Source: Mesocentrotus franciscanus (Eukaryota > Echinodermata > Echinoidea > Camarodonta > Strongylocentrotidae). Taken from it: a stretch of DNA of 64,000 nucleotides. Location of the stretch: assembly GCA_037976565.1 (NCBI GenBank), contig CP137683.1:15705699-15769698 (forward strand), in the 5' to 3' direction. Positions 33,450 to 46,315 of this stretch are shown here, piece by piece. The notes under the pieces are model-generated. The model saw only the letters and a list, made by a program, of their open reading frames with translations. It did not search any database and was not told the DNA's origin. The position numbers and the translations under genes are program-made. Within the stretch, counting starts at the first letter, position 1. Every line of letters begins with the position of its first letter.

Positions 33450-34090
33450 GCACTGCTTTTATGGTCTCCAATGTGTTAGTAGATGCCAGGAAAACATCAC
33501 TTACGGGCCAGGGGTTCAAAATAGCCCCCCAAAAATCGCCTCGCCGCTACGCGGCTTGTGGACGATGCTCCGCATCACTTACGGTAGTTCAAAATAGCCC
33601 CAAAAATCGCCTCGCCGCTGGGCGGCTCGTAGACGATGCTCTGCATCGTCATTGGATCAAACTGTTTAAACTGTTACTTGATTTTCAAAGACGTTATCGT
33701 GCACTGCTTTATGGTCTCCATTGTGTTAGTAGATGCCAGGAAAACATCACTTACGAGGGTTCAAAATAGCCCCCAAATCGCCTCGCCGCTACGCGGCTCG
33801 CGGATGATGCTCCGCATCACTTATGGTGTTCGAAATAGCCCCCCAAAATCGCCTCGCCGCTACGCGGCTGGTGGACGATGCTCCGCATCGTCATTGGGTC
33901 AAATTGTTTTAGCTGTTACTTGATTTAAAAGACGTTATCAAGCACTGCTTTTGTGGTCTCCATTGTGTTATTAGATGCCAGGAAAACATCGCTTACGGGC
34001 CGGGGTTCAAAATAGCCCCCAAAATCGCCTCGCCGCTACGCGGCTCGTGGACGATGCTCCGCATTGTCATTTGGTCAAACCGCCCCCCCC
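33450..34090. repeat. Tandem repeat with TCGCCTCGCCGCTACGCGG core
   Basis: The core tcgcctcgccgctacgcggc recurs at about 33536, 33607, 33777, 33850 and 34025, alternating with longer units containing gttacttgatttaa and agatgccaggaaaacatc. Confidence 0.85.
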
Positions 34091-34139
34091 TCCCTTAGCA
34101 AAAAGCTAGATCCGCCCCTGCTAAAGAGAAATAGAAAGA

Positions 34140-35240
34140 AAGAGAAATAGAAAGAATAGTGACCTGCCAGTGACACAAAATAATGAGGTATCAAAATATG
34201 CTCATCTGACTGTAATTAAATGCCTAAAACCCCAGAACTTCCCGTGGCTCAGCCCCCTCGAACCCACCAGGGGCCTTAAGGCGGGCCCCTGAATGCTTAT
34301 CTGACCGTAATTAAATGCCTAAAACCCCTGAGCTTCCGGGGGCTCTGTCCCTGGATTCCACCTAGGGCCCTAAGGCAGGCCCCTGGATGCTCATCTAACG
34401 GTAATTTAATGCCTAAAACCCCGAGCTTCTGGGGCTCCGCAACTGGACCCCACGCCAATTAGTGTCCTGCCAGTGTCACAAATAAGGTATTAAAAATGCT
34501 AATCTGACCGTAATTAAATGCCTAACACCCTAAACTTCCGAAGGCTCTGCCCCCTCGAACCCACCAGGGGCCTTAAGGCGGGCCCCTGAATGAATGCTTA
34601 TCTGACCGTTATAAAATGCATGAATCCCCCTTAGCTTCTAGGGGCTCCGCCCCCTGGACCCATGCCAATTAGTGTCCTGCCACTGTCACAAATAAGGTAT
34701 CAAAATATGATAATCTGACCGTAATTAAACGCCTAAAACCCCTGAGCTTCCAGGGGCTCTGTCCCCTGGACCTAACCAATGGCCAATGACCTAGTCAGGT
34801 CCCTGGATACTCATCTGACAGTAATTTATTGCCTAAAACCCCTGAGCTTCCGGGGGCTCCACCCCCTGGACCCCACGCCAATTAGTGACCTGCCAGTATA
34901 GGGTATCAAATAGGGTATCAAAATATGCTCATCTGACCGTAATTAAATGCCTAAAACCCTGAGCTTCCGGAGGCTCCGCCCCTCGACCTCACCAGGGACC
35001 TAAGCCCTAAACCCTGAGCTTCGGGGCTCCGCCCCCTGGACCCCACGCCAATTAGTGACCTGCCAGTGTCACAAATAGGGTATCAAAATATGCTCATCTG
35101 ACCGTTATAAAATGCCTCAAATCCCTGAGTTTCAGGGGGCTCAGCCCCCTGGACCCCACGCCAATTAGTGACCTGCCAGTGTCATGAAAAAGATATCAAA
35201 ATATGCTCATCTGGACCGTAACTAAATGCCCCTAGACCCC
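34140..35240. repeat. Tandem repeat with CTCATCTGACCGTAATTAAATG core
   Basis: About eight to ten degenerate units of about 110-150 bp, each with catctgaccgtaattaaatg, then cctaaaacccctgagcttcc, ggggctccgccccctggacc and acgccaattagtgacctgcc. Confidence 0.85.
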
Positions 35241-35995
35241 ACGCCAATTACACTACGCTCTACCTGATCGTAAATACTTTACCCCCCCCCATCCCCTTTG
35301 AAAAACGTTCAGTGGGGCCTGCATGTAAGAGTGGGTGATGCGGATTTTTTGTCTGCCAGCCCCCCCAAACTTTTTTGTTCATTACGCCACTGGCGTAAAG
35401 TGTATTTAATACACGACACATTTTAGTATCTTATAACACAGAACTCGGTGAAGACGGGTAGAACCTTTGTTGCGCGCAGTTAAGTTGTCATTCAGTTACA
35501 AGTATTTAACCCCCCCCCCATCAAAAAAAAAAAAAAAAAAAAAAGGTGGCAGTTTTTTTCTTTATGATGACGTCACATTTCTGTATTCTGTATCTTATAA
35601 CACAGAACTCACTGAAGGCGGGTAGAACCTTTGTAGCGCGTCAATCAGAAACAATAAACAAAAAGCGGTTTACCCCGTCATATTTGAATTAGCTCAAAAA
35701 ATTGTAATCTCATTGCTCATTGCACTCCATTTTACTGACGTAGCATTGCGTTAGAGACTTCTCGGTCCTTTACGCGCCATTTTACAATTCTTTTTGACAT
35801 GTACGGGACAATTATGAGATAGTTCTACAGAATGTAGTTCCATTGAGAAGGCTAAGTACTTTTTGAGATGTTGCCGAAAGAAAATCGCGTTGCATAACTT
35901 ATTTTAGACACTCCGTATACACCGCATATCTACTTGTATTTGTCAGTTTGTTTCCTTCTAAACCCTCGGCCCTTTCATCGTTTTTCTCCCACTAG

Positions 35996-36145
35996 GGTGG
36001 CATTTGCGTTCACACCTTACTCGCTGTCCTCGGCTTGGTCGAGTTCATTAACTGTATCGTGTCTGCTGCGTACTGCTGTCGGGGCCTCTCCTGCTGCTGT
36101 GCCAAAGCCCCAACCAACCAGGGCACTGCCACTACTGCCACCACG
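35996..36145 (+). pseudogene. Copy B exon 5
   Basis: 50 open codons in phase 0 between cccactag and gtatga. TM4 is GGICVHTLLAVLGLVEFINC onward, then YCCRGLSCCCAK. The G run of copy A is changed to TGTCGGGGCC here but the frame is kept. Confidence 0.8.
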
Positions 36146-37611
36146 GTATGATAAAACGTATACATAACTCACTTAGATCCTACGTTACCCATCTAATAAC
36201 GGGTCATGTTCTGGACTTTTCTACTTTAAAGCGAAAGTTTTCTACTTTAGAGCGAAAATCAGCCGACAATTATTATTATTATTATTATTTTTTTTTTTTT
36301 GGGGGGGGGGAGGCTGGCTCACGTTAGATAAAAGCTTTTATCATTTTCTAGTGGCTATCTTCAACTAGCAAATAAATGAAGTACTTCTTTCCTCAAAAAA
36401 TGAGTGTGTGTGTGTGTGTGGGGGGGGGGTGCATATCGGTTCTCTATTGTTTACAAGGTATGCCAGATTTGGTTTCGTTAGGGGCAAGTCGTCCCCCTCT
36501 CCTCTCCCTCCTGGATCCGTCATAGAAGTATCTTTCCAAACTATAACATAGGTCACAATATGAATAACGTGATCCATGACAATTTTGATTTACACCATTT
36601 TGAATAAAATTTGATTGAATCCACTTGAGGACTGACAACAAAGACAATATTAATCACAATATATACAATATCGTCTCCAAAGACTTTGTTCTGTGTTAAT
36701 ATTCAGGTGGGCTGTATATAATACAGACTACCTTATGTTTTCGTTAAAATTGCCTTTATTGCCTTTTAAGCTAACGGTGTAAAAACAATTAAGCACAATA
36801 TTAAGATTTTATCATCTTCAAAAGAATTGAGAAGGAATGACAGCTTCGTAAAAAGGCTGACTATTGATATTATTTCAACTCTCATATTTTCAAGACAAGG
36901 ATGACGTTTCTGAAATATCACTGTATAGGTCTTTTTTAATACATATCCGTACAGCATATGTATATTTGTGAATACATTATGATATATATTACACTTGTAC
37001 TGATTAGATACTCCTTAACCTAGATATTTCTCCAAATGTAATCTATATTAGAAAAAATGAATATGACGTATTATATAAATATAATAACAGTACAATTATT
37101 TTTTTAAATGATATATACCATGTATGCAATATTATATGTTTTTTTCTTCTTCTTTTTACCTTTTAAATTACAATTTTTTATCTTATACTCCAAGAAGCTT
37201 ATTATGTTCGTATTTCTGATGGTTCAATATTCGGTTATGTTGTATTTTACAAGTAGTCGTGTATATATCGTAACTGCTCTCTAACATTTACATGTATGTA
37301 ATACATTCTTTTACTTATTCTAGTCTTGTGAGTTTTTTTCCCAAATCAAAAAATGATTTCTTAATTGCATATACGTAATATTATACCATATACATGTAAT
37401 ATGAATAAGGGCAAAGGTGATTGCTTTTGTCTGAAAAACTGTGTACGTGATCGTTTAAAAATATATACAGTCATCTAGGTCACAATAAGCATGATATGAG
37501 TAGAGAAGGGGGATCTACGACTCAAGCTCCAGAGACAATCGCTCAGAGATCAATATCCTACACTTACATAATGTAAGACATCACCCTTGAATATGTACCC
37601 ACATCCAAACC
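36146..37611. other. 3' region of copy B with the deletion junction
   Basis: Matches intron 5 of copy A until about 36705, then about 70 unrelated bases, then sequence equivalent to 10575 onward of copy A (from about 36770). Exons 6-7 and the intron 6 SINE are thus absent. Also holds an ATT/T run with G run (36270-36311) and a GT/G run (36405-36430). Confidence 0.6.
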
Positions 37612-37615
37612 TTAA

Positions 37616-37972
37616 AGCCTCTCTAAAGTGTTGGGAGTCCCAAAAATCTGATGGCAAAATTTCACTTAAATTGTATAATAATGTGAAAGAGAATGTCATT
37701 TAACACTCACTTCTGCAATGATTTTCAAAAAAAATGTGTTTGAAGAAGAATATTGATGAAAGAATACAAAATATATGGAATTTCTGCGTACAACACAAAA
37801 CCTAAATTTTGTATTCTTTCATTAATATTCATCTTCAAACACATTTGTTGTGAAAATCCTTCCAGAAGCGTGTGTTAAATGACATCCTCTCTCACATCAA
37901 TTTACACTTTTCATGAAATTTTGCCATTAAATTTTTGCCAAATTTTTGGCTCCATACATTTTTAGAGGGGCT
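37616..37972. mobile_element. TTAA-site foldback element 1
   Basis: TTAA at 37612-37615 and 37973-37976. Ends agcctctctaaa and, inverted, agcccctctaaa. Almost the whole 357 bp is palindromic (gaatattgatgaaagaatac pairs with gtattctttcattaatattc). Confidence 0.75.
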
Positions 37973-37976
37973 TTAA

Positions 37977-38517
37977 AGGTACTACCGGTATGTCGCATTT
38001 GCAGGCCAAAAAAAATGAAAAGGTTAAATTCCAACGGCATTTGAAAGATAATACTAATTTCGAACTTCCCTCAAAACGAAAGGGCTTGAAAATGTCTTTA
38101 TGCGAGAAAATGACGACCGTTAGTTTTCAAATCGACTTTAGGGATTGCAGTCCTTTTTTATTAAATAGTTTGATTTTCAGTCCCATGTACCGAATGGTCG
38201 TACGTTTTGTGCTGTGCAAAGATTCAATCAGTTTAATTTTGGCCTTTACCAGAAGTGGGTTATTGATGTAGACAAATGCCCATGTACCCTTTACAGCTCA
38301 TTTTTTGTATGTTATTACCAAAGAAAAAAAAAAGTCAGTCAGTCACTCAATAGTGTCTGACAGTGAAGTCTAGACAGTTAACGGGTTTCCTTGCATAATT
38401 TGAATACTAGGACACTGCTAACGTTAAAATTTCACAGATAGGACATACGTGACATATTCAAAATTCCTGCAAAGTTGTACAAAATTTGATGTTGGCTGCA
38501 AAAGGGACATAGTACCT
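37977..38517. mobile_element. TTAA-site element 2, abutting element 1
   Basis: Starts aggtactaccggtatgtcgc directly after the TTAA shared with element 1, and ends (inverted) aggtactatgtcccttttgc, followed by TTGA (a decayed TTAA) at 38518. The 93-codon frame inside (37990-38271) has no counterpart and no recognised motif. Confidence 0.65.
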
Positions 38518-38521
38518 TTGA

Positions 38522-38912
38522 AGCCCACCGCATATTTTATGATCTGACTACGATCCGATTTTAGAAGAATTTGTGATAGCTTTTGATATGAACTTTCAAA
38601 TCTCTGAACTCTTAATGAAAGATGATTTGAGTAGACTGTTAACAAAATTTAAATTTCAGTGAATTTCAAGCTCTTTGGGAGGAGGAATAGCTAAATAGGC
38701 TCCGAATCGTAGTGACGTCATTCCAGCAGTGCGATTGTCTACGATTTGAAGTCGATTCGGTTTTTATTCTGACTAGAAGGCTTAAATACACTAAAATTCC
38801 AGTCGTTTGTATTCTTAATATCATTTAGACCCTCAATCAGGAAGCCATGTTGGTTAGATTTCAATGTCTACTATGTTTGCCATCTCTTCGAAAATCAGAT
38901 CGTAGGAAGATC
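38522..38912. mobile_element. Element with AGCCCACCGCA left end, shared with unit 3
   Basis: Left part agcccaccgcatattttatg and right part have inverted similarity (tacgatccgattttag against tacgatctgattttcg). The same sequence lies at 62345-62755, preceded by TTAA. Right end poorly defined. Confidence 0.5.
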
Positions 38913-38981
38913 GTATCTTAACCCTAAACTTAATTAACCTAAAACTCAATTACAACCCTACCCCTCCCCAACACGTTCATG

Positions 38982-39214
38982 TATAGAGTACCGAAGTGTG
39001 ACGTCATACTTGCCAAGTTGTCCAGGTGGCTGGTTTCAAAAAATTTGTGATAAACATCGGCATGGTGATTACACCAGCGCCAAACACTGAATTGCCCTGC
39101 TCCAGTCCGCTGCTTGAATGATTTCGCGGTGAACCTCATGCGCAGGCTCTGTTGTTTGGAATCAGTTATATTTACGATGAGCGAATATGACGTTATCACT
39201 TCGGTATACTCTAT
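38982..39214. mobile_element. MITE with TAGAGTACCGAAGTG ends
   Basis: Left tagagtaccgaagtgtgacg, right (inverted) tagagtataccgaagtgata. About 230 bp, non-coding. Confidence 0.65.
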
Positions 39215-39239
39215 TTATTATTTATTATTTATTATTTCC

Positions 39240-39390
39240 TTGTTATCACTAACAGGTTACGATCGTTGTTATAAGCTATTGAAATCCTTGCATTTGATTG
39301 GCGGTGAGCAGATATGTCATAGATCTGTGGCAGTTGTTATGTTTTATGAAGCAGGGCTTAGGTGCACCGAGTAAAGAAGGCCTACACTTT
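39240..39390. mobile_element. Degenerate relative of the 63812-63967 MITE
   Basis: ttataagctattgaaatcct and ttgcatttgattggcggt match the MITE near the window end; the inverted terminal parts are mostly lost. Confidence 0.5.
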
Positions 39391-39454
39391 TAACACTTTT
39401 TTCAGAGAATATGGGATCCATGTGGGTCCCACATGGGCTTGCTACCTGGGTTAT

Positions 39455-39911
39455 TATCCTCTCTAACTCTCATTATCTCTCTCTCCCACTCTCTACTTCT
39501 TTTTTGCACTTTTGCGCTTCGCGCTTAATATTTAGCTTGTTGCTCTTTAACGCTGCGGCTTTGCATTTGGCGCACTTCATTTCTAAGATGTTGTTGATTG
39601 AATAAATTGAATAAATTCATCGATTCCTGATGAAGCCGTATGAGCGAGAATTCAATTTATTCTACTTGTCTCATATACGGTTGTCTCATTTACTTCGTTT
39701 TCTATTTATATATGTATGTATTATGAAAATGAGATGTATATTGATGGTCATCTTGCGAGTAATAACCATTAAATACTCTCATCGGGCTCTCATCGTTAAT
39801 TTTTCTCTTCATTTTTTTTTTGATGGTGAATTATTGGGGGATGATTGTACAGGCCACCCCCACCTGAAATATTTGGGGATATATCCCCATCCCCCTCGTG
39901 ATCGACACCCA
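39455..39911. mobile_element. Dispersed element, copy 2 of 2
   Basis: Counterpart of 19734-20197. Its right end lacks the last bases (cgacaccc followed by atgacgtg instead of cgacacccctg). Confidence 0.55.
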
Positions 39912-42207
39912 TGACGTGAACAGAAGAACAGATCTTTATAAACCAAGCACCTTGGTCATACATGTACCTTCCACAATTATTTTATAGAACAAAGTAAAGA
40001 AGAATAGAACAAACAATTTTAGTTAGGAGAGGAAAGGGCAGATAAAAGAGATGAGTGCTAAAATGAGTACTATTATGAGTACAGAAATGATACACTATGA
40101 GGGACATGATACATGTAAGAAAAGAATATATGAGAATAGAATAGAATAGAAAAAGAGAATATAGAGAGAGGGGAGGGAGGGAGTGAGTGAGAGAGAGAGA
40201 GAGAGTATCATGTTCACATACAGTTTATGAGCAGTATTAATATGTATATGCATGGTTCTGCAATACATACTTGCAATAACTGAACAACAAAATATATTGC
40301 CAAGGTTGAATTCCAAGAACAACAATGCACGAAAGTGTATATAAAGTTTATGCATTTTGCATAAGATAAAAATGACCATTCAGGTTGCTGTTTGTAAATA
40401 GAACAAATATCAGTAGCATGCACTTTATTATTCTTTGAACTTCACACATTTAAAAATGTCTGATTACGAGATAGAAGTACGTAATTCACATTAATTAAAC
40501 AAAAAGAACTACAGTGATCTTGCCAATAAAGCTGTTCTGATAGACAAGCTGATCCCTTTGTTAAGCAAACTCATGCAGGTATTTCGTTTGTTTTGTTGTT
40601 GCTGTAAAATCAACAATATATGCATGGTATGTACAAGTACAAAGATTGCAAAACAGAAAGACTTGGGTTATTATAAACAAATATATCTTAATAACTCTAC
40701 AGATTAAGCATACATGCACATGCACTGATATATTCAAGGTTATCTTTTAAACAAGCAAGCATTATTTGTATTCTTTCACAAACTCACTGGTGAAATGTAG
40801 AGTAATACAGAGTTATACAAGGATTTCTTTCCACAGTCATTCAAAGCATGAACTTTTGTGAAAAAAAGGTTTGTTTGATTATATAATAAACATTGCAATG
40901 GATAGTGACCCTTTATATACTTCAGCCTCAATGCTTTTACGACGCAGTCTAAGCGGAATGGTCTCTCAAAACCCATACATAAAATCAACTGTAGAGTCAG
41001 AAGGGACATGAAATCATAGGCTATGAAATAGAGTACACACCCTTTAGGGCTTGAACAGACAAAATCTGTGTGCAATTCTGACATAAACCTAACTATTTCT
41101 GTCGTTTAAAAGAAAATGTGAAAGACTCATCGATCATGATGACATCTTTGGTGTAGCAAAACCAATTTGGAATAAACTCATGTTAGGTCTACCTTCAAAT
41201 TTTAAAAACTTAGTTTGACATGAGGTACTGATATTGGACAATTTTCCTTGAAGAATATTAACGTAGTACTTGGTATACAGTTTAGATTTCCTGAAGAATA
41301 TGAACACAGTATTAGGTATAAACATTTATATTTATTCTTCAAGATAATACACACAGAATCTGGTCTAAAGATTCAGATTTCCTTGAAGAATATGAACACG
41401 GTTTTTGTCTATACAATAAAGATTAGGAAATACATGTTTATGTATATTTACATTGAAGAATACTGCATTTATTCGCAAACAATCTTACAACTGCCACTCA
41501 GGTTTCCATTGCTGTCTTTCACAACAGAAACGAATCATTCTTAATGGATTTCAAGTAACGTTTAAATGCAAAATGCGATTGCGCTTTCAATCTTACAAAA
41601 CAGCAATCAATAAAATTCATTATCACTGCCCCTTTGCATTCATCATTTTTGGCGATAACTTTGCGATGACGTCACTAAATTTTTACCAAACTTCGCAGAC
41701 AGTACTGTTGTCACGTATACGGATACATAATGTCTGCCAAGTATCATTGACGTAGGCATACAAATTCGTTTAACAGTTAATTCCACTCTGTTAATTATAT
41801 TGTCCGGATTATTCAACAGAGATAGAAGTTGACATTCTCATAACTAACGACCTTGAATTATCATTGTTAATTGTTCATCGTCTGTACAATGCTATTTGAA
41901 CAATATTTGATGACAATAAAACGGCACTCTAGTAATATTATTTTAATGTAGCTTCATAAAGCAATCACATGGCAAATAAATGATCATCAGGACCGGGTCT
42001 GATAAACTAAAAAAAAGTGAATGTGAACCCGGGCCATATTCTCTCTCTCTCTTTCTCTCTTTCGTCATTCCTTTTCCTCGCTTAATTCCTTCTTACCACG
42101 GAGTATGTAATGTGTATGTGAATGCCTCAATCATATAGAATATAATCACTAATATCGCTTAAATGATTCTCCTCCTTTCCTTTCTTCTTCATCTTCTTTT
42201 CCTAGTT

Positions 42208-42252
<45 letters not shown>

Positions 42253-45200
42253 ATAGCAGCAGTATTATAATATTCATTATTATTATTATTATCATTATTA
42301 TATTTATTATCATTGGTGTTGTTGTTATAACAGTTAATAACGTAATTATTATCATTATTATTGTTATTACTAATATTGTTATTATTCTCATAATTATTTG
42401 TATTCTTCTTCTTATTATTAATGTCCTAATTTCTTTTGCAATGCGTCATGTGCCGAGGATGTATTGTTAAAATACATCCAAGATGTCTACCCAAACTCTC
42501 TATTCGTTGCTTAAAAATTATCAGGAGAAAAGAAGAAACGTAAGAATACGTATTTTAAATTAATAATAAAATATAAAGAAGAATTAAGTAGAGAATACAA
42601 TAATGGCAATAGACAATATGTCATAAATTATTGACTTTAAGTTTACCCTTATTTGTATCTGGCTCCAGTTTTGGTTGGTTATTGGACAAAATGAACTTGT
42701 TTACAATTTGATTTATTAAAGAAGTTTGCATAATTTCAAAAGATAAATTTCTGTTTTCTATGGCCCTCGGTATAATGATCTGTCTGGTTGCAATAAGGTA
42801 GGTGATGGACGTGAGCGCTGGGCTGTTGTAATGAAAAAAAATCAAAAAATATTATAATTTTTGTAGGGAATATTATTATTTTCAACAACATGAAGCAGAT
42901 AGTAAGCACCTAATAACTTCAGATGTCTGTTTGATTATGATTGAAATTGGAATCATTTCAATTAACAAAATAGACCGTTGCCATGGAAACGGAATGTTAA
43001 AGAAGTTGTTATTTTTTAACCACGCCCCCTCAAAAAATTTAAAAAAATAAACCTAATCAATACAAGGAAACATTCGAATATATATTGTAAATTAATAAAA
43101 TAGGAAAAAGAAATAAGTAAAGAATACAATCATGACAATAGACAATATGTCATAAACTAATCTCTTTAAGTTTACCTTTATTTGCATCTGGCTCTAGTTT
43201 TGCTTGGGTATTTGGTACTGGAGGCTTGACATGGATAAATACACTTGTTTACGTGATCGCATTTATCTCTTATTCATTCTAGTTCCAACATTTTCTGACT
43301 GTTTTCAAGACAATATAATGTTTGTCGATCATATTCTATGTAGCTTGATGTCTCTTGGTTATTTTTTAGGGAAAAGCAATAGAAGCAACGATTTCAGACT
43401 TTTAGCGACAATCGTTCGCCAATGCTGCTCTTTAATACTATTATGACATGCAGTAACAAATTGAAATTTTCAGGACGCATGATAAATTCGTTTAACAGTT
43501 GATTCCACTGGGTTGATTCTATTGTTCGGATTATTTAGAGAGAGAGATAGAGGTTGACATTCTCATGACTAACGACCTTGGCATATCATTCTTATTTGTT
43601 CATCGCCTCCAAAATGCTATTTGAACAATATTTGATGACAATAAACGGCCATTTGTGCCACAGACGCTTCAAGAAATGTTCTTCTTTCACCAAATCCGAT
43701 TCGTTTTGCACGCAGTGCTTGTGAGCCCTATCTAGGTCACTTCCGTTATCCCGATTCCTTACAAAATTCGTAGGCATAATTTCTAGCATCCCACCAAGGT
43801 CACTAAAGTCTTTGTTTTCCGAAATCACTCATGCGTACTTTTCAGGCCGTTATTGATTTGATTTTTGATTTGATTTTATTTCTGCATTTTTTTTTTTACA
43901 TATGTACATATAATAACGAAATTTAATATTTCCATTACATGTTATCATGAATTTGAAGTTTTTTCCGAACTATCTGTTGAAAAAGTACAGGAGACCGCAA
44001 TCAATTATTGAAGCCTGTGTTTCGGCCTACCTATCTTAACTCTTCTAGATGCTACAGGCTGCTAACACATTCCTCTGGATAGTCCAAGATGGGCTCTTTC
44101 GTCTGTAACGTAAAAACACGGGCGTCAATGCACGCATATCGTTCTAATACGATTGCAGTTCTAGTTATTATTATTATTATTATTATTATTAACTGATACC
44201 ATATTGTAAACGTTGGTAGCTAGGTTTTTAGTTTAATGAATATACGAACTTGATACCCGAGTTACATCAATAACACTCATAAAACCAAAAGCAGGGCTGA
44301 AGAATTAGTACATTACCTCCAATGGTGAGGAATCGGTCGGTTTGTAGTCTGTACAGAATCGGCTTTGGCGGTGAGGGTAAGGTATAAGAGAGTCTATAAA
44401 TTAAGACTAATACATACAGCCGTCCAGCCAATGAATGCAGAGAAAGGGTGTCACGAGTGTATAAGTATCTTCCAGTTTGCAAAGCGAGTATTTACATACG
44501 CACTACAATTCTACATGACTTTGTGTACAGCTTTCTCTGGAATTAGTACTACCAAGATAATACTGCACTGCTTTCTACTAATACTTTTTTAAGGGAAGAA
44601 AATAACAGAACTATTACTGGTAAGTGACGTATTTTATCTACCTATCATTCAATATTACTATCGTCACGAGATTAGCATGATTATGTATGGAATAAGTGAC
44701 GAGTCGAATATTATATTACATACGTTCCAAAGAACAAGGACTAGTACAAATACATATGGTTGAGATGCAATGCTTTTTATACACATTTCTTTATAATTCT
44801 ATCCCTCTAGGAATTTCCATTTTGGAAATGATATGCAGGTATATGTAGATACTTCTGACGTTACTGTATACCCTACAGTTTCCGTGCCCTCAAAGTCCGA
44901 TATTCTTTTCCTTTTTCTTTCTTCCTCTCTTTGTTTTCTCTTTATCTTATTGTTTTTTAATTGTTTATTAATGATCATCATCATCTTCATCAGCAGCACT
45001 ATCACTGTTTACATCATTATTGTTGCCGTTTCCCTTCCTACTAGCATAAGTGTGTTGGTGTTTTGTTTTATATAATTTATTACCTAGCGGCAACATAATA
45101 AAATATTTTCAAACACAATACACATCATAGATTTATGTAATTATTCCGCAATTTTGTGTGTCGAGTGAAATCAGTATGATTTAAAGTGATGTGCTTCACA

Positions 45201-45465
45201 TTTGTTGAAAAGTTTGAATATCGAGGCCAGCTGCGAGTGCATCACCAGATATATGAAATAGCCAGATGTTTAAAATGAATATTTCCCCTGCGTAATATGA
45301 TGGATGCAGTATAAGGATTTAACATTGTGAAACATGTAATCCTAGTTATCCTACACGTGATACAATATTGATCAAATGATGAGAATCAGCACACGCGTTT
45401 CAAGATGATACGTACAACTTTCATTGGCTGGCAGGGACCTTGGTGATCATAACATGTAATTTGGG
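39912..45465. other. Intergenic region of unit 2, no gene recognised
   Basis: Contains blocks shared with unit 1 (39918-40390, 44190-44750), direct local repeats (41758-41930 with 43481-43680; 42600-42680 with 43130-43215), TAG microsatellite (42205-42252), ATT/ATC runs (42270-42380, 44166-44190) and the inverse copy of the 13019 block (43670-43830). Gaagaatatgaacac-type strings repeat in 41230-41460. Open frames are short and unrelated to known families as far as can be told by eye. Confidence 0.45.
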
Positions 45466-46256
45466 CAGGGGCGTAGACAACGGGGGGGATGAGGGGGATG
45501 CATCCCCCCCACCTCACAAGGTGGGGGGGATGGCATGTACAATCATCCCCCCAGGTTTTGGGGAATGATATTTGCTTACTTAATAAGTCATAATGATGAT
45601 AATAATAGTAATAATAATAATGATAACAATTATAATATTAATAATAATAATAATTATGATGATGATAATAATAATCCTCATCATTATTGTTATCGTTATT
45701 TTCTCAAGTCGGTTTTTATTGAAATACATGTGTGGTCTGGCCCACTCGTGTTATAGGCATTATACATTGTGTGCAAAATGCATCAGCGCAATCTAAAACA
45801 GAATAGAAAATGAATGTGATACAACAGTATACATAATAATTCGTGACAGAGAGTACCATACTACTATCTTTATAACAAGTATTATTCAAACAAATATATA
45901 TAATTATGTATAATCATGAATTGTTCAACTTCACGCTCCCACTATATGACTATTGTTACACTAATACTGATATCAGGACTGACTGGTATACATTAGTTTG
46001 TTGTTAAGCTTGCAGCAGCTACATCTTTTCTGTATTGTTAACTATTTATTTATTTTTGTTTTATTTAAGATGCACTTTGTTTTGTATTAATTTAAAGTAT
46101 GTTGATTGATGCATGAAGACATAAGTTTGAAATGTTTAAAGAAGTTTGTTTCATGTAAAGCGCAGTGTGAATTTACCCTGTCTTGAAATGCGAGATAAAA
46201 GGAACCTATTAGTATTAGCATTATTATTTGTATTAGTATTATGTTTTATTTGTATA

Positions 46257-46315
<59 letters not shown>

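Larger units (their letters stand above)
32035..35392 (+). mobile_element. Composite hAT-like element, 3358 bp, in intron 4 of copy B
   Basis: Perfect 8-bp duplication gcgtaaag (32027-32034, 35393-35400); copy A keeps the empty site (gacgtaaagtg, 6254). Ends cactggcgta and, inverted, cagtggcgta. It encodes no recognisable transposase. The interior is a chain of tandem repeats (32440-32950, 33450-34090, 34140-35240) and a degraded zinc-finger segment. Confidence 0.8.
21580..36145 (+). pseudogene. Copy B: MS4A-like paralogue, frameshifted and lacking exons 6-7
   Basis: Exons 1-5 are present (21580-21871, 25877-26050, 26822-26878, 31747-31914, 35996-36145) with conserved splice sites. Exon 1 has lost two bases near 21850 in a G-rich run compared with copies A and C. 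Spliced translation would therefore leave frame and stop early in exon 2. Exons 6 and 7 are missing: sequence equivalent to about 8615-10575 of copy A is replaced by about 70 unrelated bases near 36705-36775. Reading through the exon 5 donor gives a stop at once (V-TGA). Exons 2-5 (181 codons) are nonetheless fully open and the four membrane segments look sound. Decay is therefore recent, or the exon 1 shift is an assembly error and a short-tailed protein is made. Confidence 0.7.
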
